Made by a program: the position numbers and the translations under genes. This document shows, piece after piece, positions 1-5,343 of a stretch of 5,343 nucleotides of DNA. How positions within the stretch are numbered: the first letter of the stretch is position 1; every line of letters begins with the position of its first letter. The stretch comes from Thermodesulfobacteriota bacterium (lineage in GTDB: Bacteria; Desulfobacterota; QYQD01), in assembly GCA_030017815.1 (NCBI GenBank), contig JASEGX010000104.1:1-5343 (forward strand). The letters run 5' to 3'. The notes beneath the pieces are model-generated. The model ran no database searches. It saw nothing but the letters and a program-made list of their open reading frames with translations, and was not told where the DNA came from.

Positions 1-296
1 CTTTACGCTGAAAATCTATCAGGCTTTCTGCAACTAATTCGGAGAAGAACCAAAAAAGAAAACTCGGACTCCCCAAGGAAAGCCGGGAAAGTTTCCTGAT
101 TCTTGCGAGGGAGCATGTTATTCCCGTTGAACTGGCGGAAAAATTGAAGGGGATGGTCGGGTTTCGCAATATTCTGGTTCACGAGTATCAAGATATAGAC
201 ATAAAAATAATGGTCGATGTGATTGAACACCATCTTGATGACCTGATTGTTTTTACAAATTATGTAATGGAGTATATGCGTGGCCATCCATCCTGA
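1..296 (+). pseudogene. HepT-like (DUF86) toxin, C-terminal remnant with broken upstream frame
   Basis: HepT-family proteins are HEPN-type RNase toxins, usually encoded next to an MNT-type nucleotidyltransferase antitoxin (MntA). The frame whose codons start at positions divisible by 3 reads a HepT C-terminal half: KLGLPKESRESFLILAREH, then a stretch ending GMVGFRNILVHEYQDIDI, then helices ending YMRGHPS and a TGA at 294-296. RNILVHEY is the family's R-X4-H-X-Y motif, which carries the catalytic Arg and His and the Tyr that MntA AMPylates in studied systems. The frame has a TGA at 9-11 and no plausible start codon before the motif region; its first ATG is at 153. The neighbouring frame at 2-34 reads LKIYQAFCN, which weakly resembles the preceding HepT helix, but it meets a TAA at 35-37. 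A frameshift in the A-rich stretch near 49-61 would join the two. The domain is clear. The pseudogene status is inferred, because the true N-terminus lies outside the window. Confidence 0.75.
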
Positions 297-435
297 TTTC
301 CCTCAATCGCCCTATGCTATCCTCAACCCGGACATCCGCTGGTTCCCTGCGGATGGAGCCCTCCGGGAGTCCAGTTATGAAATACACATCCGCCTGAGGC
401 GGACTAGGCCGCTTACAGAGCCCACCGGACCATAG
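280..435 (+). pseudogene. N-terminal stub of a restriction endonuclease / helicase R-subunit-like protein
   Basis: A GTG at 280-282 opens a 51-codon frame ending in TAG at 433-435. It is preceded by GGAG at 269-272 with a 7-nt spacer, and it overlaps the end of the HepT frame by 17 bp, so the two look like a former co-transcribed pair. The product begins MAIHPDFPQSPYAILN and continues PDIRWFPADGALRESSYE. This strongly resembles, from memory, the start of large restriction endonuclease subunit R (DEAD/DEAH helicase, type III Res-like) proteins, where a similar RWFPADEALRE...YEKLLPPLV segment occurs. After SSYE, at about position 381, the resemblance stops and the frame reads an arginine-rich tail across a hairpin until the TAG. 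Such enzymes are many hundreds of residues long, so nearly all of the gene, including every helicase and nuclease motif, is missing. The family call rests on about 34 residues and needs a database comparison. Confidence 0.55.
389..403. repeat. perfect 6-bp inverted repeat (hairpin) at the junction between gene remnants
   Basis: TCCGCCTGAGGCGGA has arms TCCGCC (389-394) and GGCGGA (398-403) around a TGA loop. It lies just after the point (about 381) where the restriction-subunit stub stops resembling its family, and just beyond the end of the minus-strand reverse-transcriptase-like remnant (TAA at 413-415). No T-run follows the stem on either strand, so it is not a convincing intrinsic terminator. 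It could belong to a dispersed palindromic repeat or be a relic of the inserted element. Only the palindrome itself is seen directly. Confidence 0.6.
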
Positions 436-558
436 TCAGGTAACAGATGTTCACTACAGCTTTTTGAGCAAAACAAGGCCCTGATTTTTCAACCATTGGT
501 TGGTCATGCCGGTCTGGATGGCCAGAGTGCGAATCTGATCCCGACCTCCCTGCCAGCC
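413..558 (-). pseudogene. decayed C-terminal fragment resembling a group II intron-type reverse transcriptase
   Basis: Read on the minus strand from about 558, one frame gives GWQGG, RDQIRTLAIQTGMTNQWL, KNQGLVLLKKL and then TAG (456-454). This resembles the tail of group II intron reverse transcriptase/maturase proteins, which I recall as WRLSRTLATQ.GMTN.WL..QGL.S.K.LWV.IHYP. The TAG falls where the conserved Trp (TGG) is expected. Shifting frame by one base at that stop continues VNICYLTMVRWAL to a TAA at 415-413, which matches the expected WVNIHYP..R ending. A stop plus a frameshift inside one conserved block indicates decay. The catalytic YADD region and the rest of the reverse transcriptase are absent, and the 5' end of the fragment abuts the small gene at 561-893. 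I did not find a convincing intron domain V. The family call is from memory and rests on a short stretch. Confidence 0.42.
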
Positions 559-560
559 AT

Positions 561-893
561 TTATGAAGCTTTTAAGCCATATTTCAGAGCACCTTCCGTT
601 CGGTATTCAGCGTCCTCTTCTACAAACCTATCCATAACATAGAGCCTGATCTTATGACTCCTGGGGAACTCCTTCTTTAAAAGGGGCTTCAATATCTTCT
701 CCAGCTTTTCCGGCTTTAGCTGAAACCTTTCCTGGAAATAGCCGTTCTCAATGACCAGGAGGTCCTCTTCGCCCGTCTTGACAATAATGACCGACCGGTT
801 GCGCTTATAGGTCCGCAGGTCCAGATAATGGCCTACCGGAAGCTTTTCCAGCCTCTCACGGACGGTTTCAATTATCCTGGTCTTATCAATCAT
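561..893 (-). CDS. small conserved-looking protein of unknown function, downstream of gltX
   Basis: This encodes a 110-residue, highly charged, soluble protein with no signal peptide or membrane segment. It starts MIDKTRIIETVRERLEKLPV, has a basic block DLRTYKRNRSV at residues 25-35, and then a beta-rich segment (VIIVKTGEEDLLVIENGYF). A lysine-rich helix (PEKLEKILKPLLKKEFPRS) and RLYVMDRF follow. The pattern resembles short uncharacterised proteins I associate with deltaproteobacteria; I know of no assigned function. The ATG at 893 is preferred because the sequence reads as structured protein from there. The same frame extends upstream to a TTG at 956, which would add 21 residues (beginning RPALFGISAK) and leave only 4 bp after the gltX stop. 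Neither start has a good Shine-Dalgarno sequence. The last residues (EGALKYGLKAS) may be read-through into the adjacent decayed element, so the native C-terminus could have been shorter. Same strand as gltX, so probably co-transcribed with it. Confidence 0.65.
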   Translation of the reverse strand: MIDKTRIIETVRERLEKLPVGHYLDLRTYKRNRSVIIVKTGEEDLLVIENGYFQERFQLKPEKLEKILKPLLKKEFPRSHKIRLYVMDRFVEEDAEYRTEGALKYGLKAS

Positions 894-960
894 TGGAAAC
901 GTGCGGGTTAACAGGCTGGAACTCTTTGCGGATATTCCAAATAAAGCTGGCCGCAACTAA

Positions 961-2442
961 TTACTCAAAAAATTTCACGGCCTTCCGCAGGCGATCTACT
1001 ACCCGCTTTTGCCCTACGGCAATCAGGACATCGAATATCCCGGGGCCTACTGACTGGCCGGTGACCACAGTCCGGGTACTGTTTATCAAGACCCCGGGCT
1101 TAATCTCCAGTTCTTCAACCATCCCGTGAAGCACCTTTTCGATCTCTTCAGGCGTAAATGACCCGATCGCCCCCAAGCGGTCCGCCAGGATGGGAAACCA
1201 TTTTTTGAGTGCCTCGTGCTTACGAACGTTTTTTTCGAGGGCCTTGGGATCGATCGGATACTCATCAGAAAAATAGGCACGGCCCAGGGTCGCAAAATCC
1301 GTGAGCAGATGATACCGGCTTCGAATCAGGTCGATGGTCTGAAGGAACCAGGTCCGTTTTTCGCCCTCAAAGGCTGGAACCCATATCCCTGCCTTTTTCA
1401 ACTCCTCCCTTACGTAAGGCTCGATCTCTTCCACCGGCAGGGTCCTTACGTAATGGGCGTTGATATTGATAGCCTTGGGATCGGTGAAAAATCTCGGATC
1501 ATTCGGCAGTAGATTTAATATGGCGTTATGACGGCTGATCCCTTCTAACGAGAAGGCCTCGATCAATTCTTCCTTTGCAAAGATCTCTCTGGAGTCAGGC
1601 GTTGCCCAGCCAAGAAGCACCAGGAAATTTACCAGCGCCCAGGGAAGAAAGCCGTGTTCCCGGTAAAAATGAACAGCGACCATCTCACCATGCTTCCGCT
1701 TGGAGATCTTGGCCTTCTGCGGATCGAGCGTGAGGGACATATGGGCAAACTTGGGGACCGGCACGCCGAGCGCATTGTATAAAAGAATCTGCTTGGGCGT
1801 GTTGGCCAGGCCGTCCTGACCGCGAATGATGTGCGTAATCCGGTCACGGATGTCGTCTACGGCGTTCGAAAGGATATACAGGGGTTGGCCATTGGAGCGC
1901 ACAATGACAAAGTCCTCTATATCTTCATACTTCTTTTCAATAATGCCATAGACCATGTCCTGGAAAAAAACAGACCCCTCTCCGCGCGGCACCTTAAAAC
2001 GGATAACGTATGGGACACCGGCTCTTTCCTTTTCCTGTATCTCTTGTTGCGTCAAACCGAGGCAGACATCCCGCTCCTTCGCGGTAGTCTTACCCTTTTT
2101 CTCCTCTTCCCGTCTGCGCTCGAGTTCCTCTTTGGTACAGAAGCACTTATAGGCATGCCCGGAATCAAGGAGCTTTTGCGCCGCGGCCAGGTGTTCCTTG
2201 ATAAAATGTGACTGGAAGTAGGGCCCTTCATCCCAGTCAATGCCTAACCATTTTAAGCTCTCGATGATCCCCTGGAGCGACTCTTCTGTCGACCGTTCAA
2301 CGTCGGTGTCCTCGATCCTCAGGATAAACTTTCCGCCCGTCTTTTTGGCAAAGAGCCAGTTAAATAAGGCCGTCCGTGCGCCTCCGATATGGAGATAACC
2401 CGTCGGACTGGGAGGAAACCGGACACGTACCTCTTCACTCAT
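961..2442 (-). CDS. gltX: glutamyl-tRNA synthetase
   Basis: Cytoplasmic class I aminoacyl-tRNA synthetase that attaches glutamate to tRNA-Glu using ATP. At 493 residues it is full length for the bacterial enzyme. The catalytic Rossmann domain opens with RFPPSPTGYLHIGGART, with the HIGH-type motif HIGG at residues 18-21. The KMSKS-type motif is KISKRKHG at 245-252. FILRIEDTD at 39-47 and NTPKQ at 214-218 are typical. The C-terminal anticodon-binding region ends in a standard way (VGPGIFDVLIAVGQKRVVDRL). Two departures from the Escherichia coli pattern are visible. The usual RGEDH reads RGQDG at 207-211. The zinc-site region keeps Cys100, Cys102 and Cys127 but lacks the His two residues after the last Cys. 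These may be lineage features rather than damage, since the frame is intact. The start ATG at 2442 has an AGGTGAG ribosome binding site with good spacing. The gene lies 60 bp downstream of malQ on the same strand and could be read from that transcript. The protein could be discriminating or also charge tRNA-Gln; the sequence does not settle this. Confidence 0.97.
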   Translation of the reverse strand: MSEEVRVRFPPSPTGYLHIGGARTALFNWLFAKKTGGKFILRIEDTDVERSTEESLQGIIESLKWLGIDWDEGPYFQSHFIKEHLAAAQKLLDSGHAYKCFCTKEELERRREEEKKGKTTAKERDVCLGLTQQEIQEKERAGVPYVIRFKVPRGEGSVFFQDMVYGIIEKKYEDIEDFVIVRSNGQPLYILSNAVDDIRDRITHIIRGQDGLANTPKQILLYNALGVPVPKFAHMSLTLDPQKAKISKRKHGEMVAVHFYREHGFLPWALVNFLVLLGWATPDSREIFAKEELIEAFSLEGISRHNAILNLLPNDPRFFTDPKAININAHYVRTLPVEEIEPYVREELKKAGIWVPAFEGEKRTWFLQTIDLIRSRYHLLTDFATLGRAYFSDEYPIDPKALEKNVRKHEALKKWFPILADRLGAIGSFTPEEIEKVLHGMVEELEIKPGVLINSTRTVVTGQSVGPGIFDVLIAVGQKRVVDRLRKAVKFFE

Positions 2443-2447
2443 ATATG

Positions 2448-2454
2448 CTCACCT
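2448..2454 (-). promoter_or_regulatory. ribosome binding site of gltX
   Basis: On the minus strand the sequence AGGTGAG, preceded by AA, lies 5 nt before the gltX ATG (2442-2440). AGGTGA matches the anti-Shine-Dalgarno TCACCT exactly, which supports this ATG as the start. No clear -35/-10 pair was found in the 60-bp malQ-gltX gap, although a TATAGA-like hexamer is present. Confidence 0.7.
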
Positions 2455-2502
2455 TTCTCATTCATCTATAAACGATTTCTTTTGCACCTACATTGTGGGG
2501 AC

Positions 2503-4002
2503 TTATCCCCTTCCATAAATGCGGGTAAGTTCTGAAAGGCCGGCTATCAGAGAAGGCGTTAATTGTTCCGGTAAGAGCTTCCACGTCCAATTGCCGTCGC
2601 CCGTGGCGGGGACGTTCATCCGGGCCTCTTCCCCCAGACCAAGGATGTCCTGCATGGGGATGATAGCCAGATCGGCCACGGACATCATGGCCATCCTTAC
2701 AAACTCCTGGCGAACCGTCTCTTCCGTAACCTCCCGCCCCAGGTATTGAAAAAGCCTCTGCTTATCTTCAGGTCTGGCCTCTCTCCTGAACCATCCCTTA
2801 GCCGTGTTATTGTCATGCGTTCCTGTATATACCACACAGTTCTTCACGTGATTGTGCGGCACGTAGGGATTGGCTGCCAGGTCGTCACCAAAGGCAAAGA
2901 GGAGCACCTTCATCCCTGGGAATCCGTACAGGTCAAGAATTTCCCTTACATCCGGGGTTATAATCCCCAGGTCTTCGGCAATAATGGGAAGGGAGGGGAA
3001 ACGTTTTAAAAGCTTATCGAAAAAGTCCCGAACCGGGACCTCTACCCATCTTCCATTTATAGCCGTCTCTTCACCTGCCGGGACCTCCCAATAGGCCACA
3101 AGCCCCCTGAAATGGTCGAGCCTGATTATATCAAAGAGTTTCAGGTTGCGTTCTATAAGCCTCATCCACCATGCGTAGCCGGTTTTCTTCAGGGCTTCCC
3201 AGTTATAAACCGGATTACCCCACAACTGGCCTGTACTACTGAAATAATCCGGCGGAACTCCGGCCACAAACACAGGCTTTTTGTTTTCGTCCAGTTTAAA
3301 TATCTCGGGATTGGCCCATACGTCTGCACTGTCGTAATTCACATAGATAGGCATATCACCTATTATCTGGATGTCTCTGCTATTACAGTAAGCTCTTAAC
3401 GAATGCCTCTGTTTGTAAAATACATACTGAAGAAACTTTTCCATCTCAATTTTGTCTTTAAGCTTGCCTTTTAACTTTTTACTTACCTCCCCTTTTCTAT
3501 CTCTTATATCCTCCGGCCATTCACTCCAGACGGCCCCGCTAAAATTTTCCTTTAGAGTCACAAACAAGACATAATCATCAAGCCAGTACTGATTCTCTTT
3601 ACAGAACTTTTCAAAGCCGCTGTCTTTCTGCTTTCTGTTTTTAAAATTATCATAAGCAAGGCGAAAAAGTCCTGTCTTATACTCGGTCACAGCCTTATAG
3701 ACAACCTTCTCGCGCGGAAAGGAAGGGGGGGACTCAATATCCGATGGAGAGAGAAAACCGTCTTCCACCAGAAGCTGAGGACTGATGAGGAGTGTATTTC
3801 CGGCAAAAGCAGAGATGCTGCTATAGGGAGAATTACCATGTGCCTCATTTATTTGCGTTAAAGGGAGTATTTGCCAGAAGCTCTGTTTGGTTTCAGAAAG
3901 AAAATCTACAAACTTGTACGCCGATGGGCCTAAATCTCCTATACCGTAAAATGAAGGCAGGGATGTGATGTGCAGTAAGATGCCGCTTCCTCGTCTCTTC
4001 AT
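2503..4002 (-). CDS. malQ: 4-alpha-glucanotransferase (amylomaltase, GH77)
   Basis: Cytoplasmic disproportionating enzyme that cuts an alpha-1,4-glucan and transfers the released piece to another glucan or to glucose, remodelling maltodextrins. The protein is 499 residues, normal for the shorter Thermus-type amylomaltases. All GH77 landmarks are present: N-terminal RRGSGILLHITSLPS; WQILPL and GNSPYSS at about residues 43-62; GDMPIYV at 215-221; the substrate-loop segment GVPPDYFSSTGQLWGNP at 248-264; the nucleophile Asp296 in IRLDHFRG; the acid/base Glu343 in IIAEDLG; and the stabilising Asp397 in YTGTHDNNT. The C-terminal GDGNWTW is also typical. A lysine-rich insert sits around residues 170-190. 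The ATG overlaps the treY stop as ATGA, so the two genes are almost certainly one transcript with coupled translation. In this setting MalQ probably adjusts chain lengths of glycogen-derived maltooligosaccharides that feed TreY. Confidence 0.97.
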   Translation of the reverse strand: MKRRGSGILLHITSLPSFYGIGDLGPSAYKFVDFLSETKQSFWQILPLTQINEAHGNSPYSSISAFAGNTLLISPQLLVEDGFLSPSDIESPPSFPREKVVYKAVTEYKTGLFRLAYDNFKNRKQKDSGFEKFCKENQYWLDDYVLFVTLKENFSGAVWSEWPEDIRDRKGEVSKKLKGKLKDKIEMEKFLQYVFYKQRHSLRAYCNSRDIQIIGDMPIYVNYDSADVWANPEIFKLDENKKPVFVAGVPPDYFSSTGQLWGNPVYNWEALKKTGYAWWMRLIERNLKLFDIIRLDHFRGLVAYWEVPAGEETAINGRWVEVPVRDFFDKLLKRFPSLPIIAEDLGIITPDVREILDLYGFPGMKVLLFAFGDDLAANPYVPHNHVKNCVVYTGTHDNNTAKGWFRREARPEDKQRLFQYLGREVTEETVRQEFVRMAMMSVADLAIIPMQDILGLGEEARMNVPATGDGNWTWKLLPEQLTPSLIAGLSELTRIYGRG

Positions 4003-5343
4003 GTTTTCTCCTCACTTAGGAGTAGCGCCCCAGGAAAATGCCTTAAAACATCTCCTATGAGCAGGGTTCCTTCACTTTTGATTACCTCTGAAGTTATGAC
4101 ATTCCTCCATACAGAAGGGCCATAACCGGGAAGAATAATATAGGTGTCGTCCCATATCTCTCTACCTACCGGATATCGGTCTTCGCTTACGAGACTGGTT
4201 ACAACCCTTGGAACTACGGTTATTGCCTGTAAGCCCTCACTTGATGACTTCGCCTTGTTACGCGGGGCATGTTTATGAGCCGTATCCATCTTCCTCATAT
4301 AGGCCACCATGTGATCCTTAAACCTTCCGCCCACCTCAAGCGGAGCATAAACGCCTTTTTGGAAAACCTCGCTATTCTCTCTTCTCGCCGCGAGCGCCCT
4401 GTTTGTCAAAAAAAGCTTAATCCTGCCATCTTCTTTCGTCAAAAAGAGTTCTTTTATTAAAGCCAACACGTCTTTATTTGCTTTATCCCGTATCTCCTGC
4501 AAAATTTTTCTTCTCTTCTCAAAGTCCACCGGCCGGCGGTTATCAGGATCTACGAGATTAAGATCCCACAACTCTGTCCCCTGATAGAAATCCGGCAACC
4601 CGGGAGAAGTGATCTTAATAAGAGCCTGCGAAAGAGAATTGAATATCCCATAAGAGGCCACTCTCTTTTGAAACGGCAGGAACTCTTTCAGAAATTCGTT
4701 ATCTTCCGACGGGGTTAACATCTCTTCGATGAAGGAGACAAATGCCTCCTCATACTCTGTATCGGGTTTCAGCCACGCCGTATGGACCTTGGCCTCCCGC
4801 ACGGCCTTGACCATATAGTCCTTTACCCTTTCTATAAAGCTGGGGCGCTCGGTTTCATCAAAAGGAAAGGCACCGATAAGTGTCTGATAGAGGAAATATT
4901 CATCATTCCGGTCTGGGACGCTGGTGCCATTTACAAGCTTCTTTTTTCTTTTGTTGATCCGGCTCCACTTCTTGATGCTATCTTCCCATTCTTTCGGAAC
5001 TTCAGACAAAATGTTAATCCTCGCCCGCACGTCTTCGCCTCTTTTCGTGTCATGGGTGGATGTGGCATTCATGGAGTGCGGCCAGAAATGCGCCCTTTTC
5101 TGGTTGAAGCCATGGAACTCCTTCATCTCTATACCGAATTTATCCGGACTTCCACCCACTTCATTAAGCGAAAGGAGTCGGTTATATATGTAGAAAATCG
5201 TATCCTCAAACCCTTTGGCCATCAGCGGTCCGGTGAACTGCTGAAATTTCATGACAAAATGAAACCACTCCCCCTTTTCTTCTTCCTTAAGGTATTCCTC
5301 GAATTCAAGGAGGAGAAATTTTTCAATAAAGTCCAGTTCGTAC
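3999..5343 (-). CDS. treY: maltooligosyl trehalose synthase, C-terminal portion (5' end off the window)
   Basis: TreY is a GH13 enzyme that isomerises the reducing-end alpha-1,4 linkage of a maltooligosaccharide into an alpha,alpha-1,1 (trehalose) linkage, giving maltooligosyl trehalose; TreZ then releases trehalose. The open frame has no stop up to the right edge, so the Met at 5252 is internal. The upstream residues (EEYLKEEEKGEWFHFV) run straight into MKFQQFTGPLMAKGFEDT, a family-typical segment. About 447 of the family's usual 700-950 residues are present. Diagnostic stretches are YNRLLSLNEVGG; STHDTKRGEDVRAR, with the GH13 region-IV His-Asp (Asp codon at 5049-5051); and PDFYQGTELWDLNLVDPDNR. 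The nucleophile and general acid lie in the missing N-terminal half. A hydrophilic, lysine/alanine/serine-rich loop (MDTAHKHAPRNKAKSSSE) interrupts the C-terminal beta region and looks like a lineage-specific insertion. The TGA stop overlaps the malQ ATG. Confidence 0.96.
   Translation of the reverse strand, partial: YELDFIEKFLLLEFEEYLKEEEKGEWFHFVMKFQQFTGPLMAKGFEDTIFYIYNRLLSLNEVGGSPDKFGIEMKEFHGFNQKRAHFWPHSMNATSTHDTKRGEDVRARINILSEVPKEWEDSIKKWSRINKRKKKLVNGTSVPDRNDEYFLYQTLIGAFPFDETERPSFIERVKDYMVKAVREAKVHTAWLKPDTEYEEAFVSFIEEMLTPSEDNEFLKEFLPFQKRVASYGIFNSLSQALIKITSPGLPDFYQGTELWDLNLVDPDNRRPVDFEKRRKILQEIRDKANKDVLALIKELFLTKEDGRIKLFLTNRALAARRENSEVFQKGVYAPLEVGGRFKDHMVAYMRKMDTAHKHAPRNKAKSSSEGLQAITVVPRVVTSLVSEDRYPVGREIWDDTYIILPGYGPSVWRNVITSEVIKSEGTLLIGDVLRHFPGALLLSEEKT
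4008..4013 (-). promoter_or_regulatory. ribosome binding site of malQ, inside treY
   Basis: GAGGAG on the minus strand lies 5 nt before the malQ ATG (4002-4000), inside the last codons of treY. Together with the ATGA stop/start overlap it fixes the malQ start and indicates translational coupling to treY. Confidence 0.75.

Noticed and set aside
3..287. 94-residue minus-strand open frame at the left edge
   Set aside because: The plus strand here encodes the recognisable HepT R-X4-H-X-Y region; the opposite frame shows no known motif.
297..460. Group II intron domain V/VI RNA downstream of the reverse-transcriptase-like fragment
   Set aside because: I could not find the conserved domain V stem (AGC...GTTC-like catalytic pairs) on the minus strand. 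Only a GC-rich palindrome is present.
513..526. Small palindromes TCTGG-ATGG-CCAGA (513-526) and CAACCA-T-TGGTTG (490-502), considered as operon terminator hairpins
   Set aside because: The stems are 5-6 bp, the second has a one-base loop, and neither is followed by a U tract on the minus strand.
1831..2211. 126-residue plus-strand open frame opposite gltX
   Set aside because: It lies entirely antisense to clearly coding gltX and shows no recognisable domain. It is a shadow frame.
2497..2510. Hairpin GGGGA-CTTA-TCCCC overlapping the malQ stop codon, considered as a terminator between malQ and gltX
   Set aside because: The stem is only 5 bp, and no T-run follows it on the minus strand (the sequence continues ACAATGTAGG).
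4924..5193. 89-residue plus-strand frame with a hydrophobic start, resembling a signal or membrane segment
   Set aside because: It is antisense to conserved treY. The phenylalanine/leucine-rich start is the complement of the lysine/arginine-rich TreY stretch (NKRKKKL).

Overview
The window holds a compact leftward (minus-strand) metabolic and housekeeping block, followed at the left end by about 560 bp of genetic debris. No rRNA, tRNA, CRISPR array or complete insertion sequence was seen. The protein sequences suggest a Gram-negative, deltaproteobacteria-like (Desulfobacterota or related) bacterium. The basis is the general look of GltX, the TreY-MalQ pairing, and a small GltX-neighbour protein whose conserved-looking motifs I associate with that group. 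This is inference from memory, not from a search.

Right to left along the minus strand: (1) the C-terminal half of treY, maltooligosyl trehalose synthase, runs off the right edge; (2) malQ, 4-alpha-glucanotransferase, is complete and overlaps the treY stop by an ATGA, behind a strong GAGGAG ribosome binding site; (3) gltX, glutamyl-tRNA synthetase, is complete, 60 bp downstream, with its own AGGTGAG ribosome binding site; (4) a small uncharacterised protein gene follows 67 bp after gltX if its preferred ATG start is used. TreY and MalQ belong together functionally. MalQ rearranges maltodextrins, and TreY turns their reducing end into a trehalose unit, which a TreZ (not in the window) would release as free trehalose. 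GltX charges tRNA-Glu and has no obvious pathway link to them.

The left end (1-560) is a small graveyard read in both directions. On the plus strand there is the C-terminal half of a HepT-like (DUF86) toxin with an intact R-X4-H-X-Y motif but a broken upstream frame. Overlapping its stop is a GTG-started stub that looks like the N-terminus of a restriction-endonuclease/helicase R subunit, cut off after about 34 recognisable residues. Facing it on the minus strand is a short decayed piece resembling the C-terminus of a group II intron-type reverse transcriptase, with a stop and frameshift in its last conserved block. A perfect 6-bp inverted repeat lies between the two stubs. The likely reading is a defence/toxin-antitoxin locus that was interrupted by a retroelement and then eroded. 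I found no complete novel system here.
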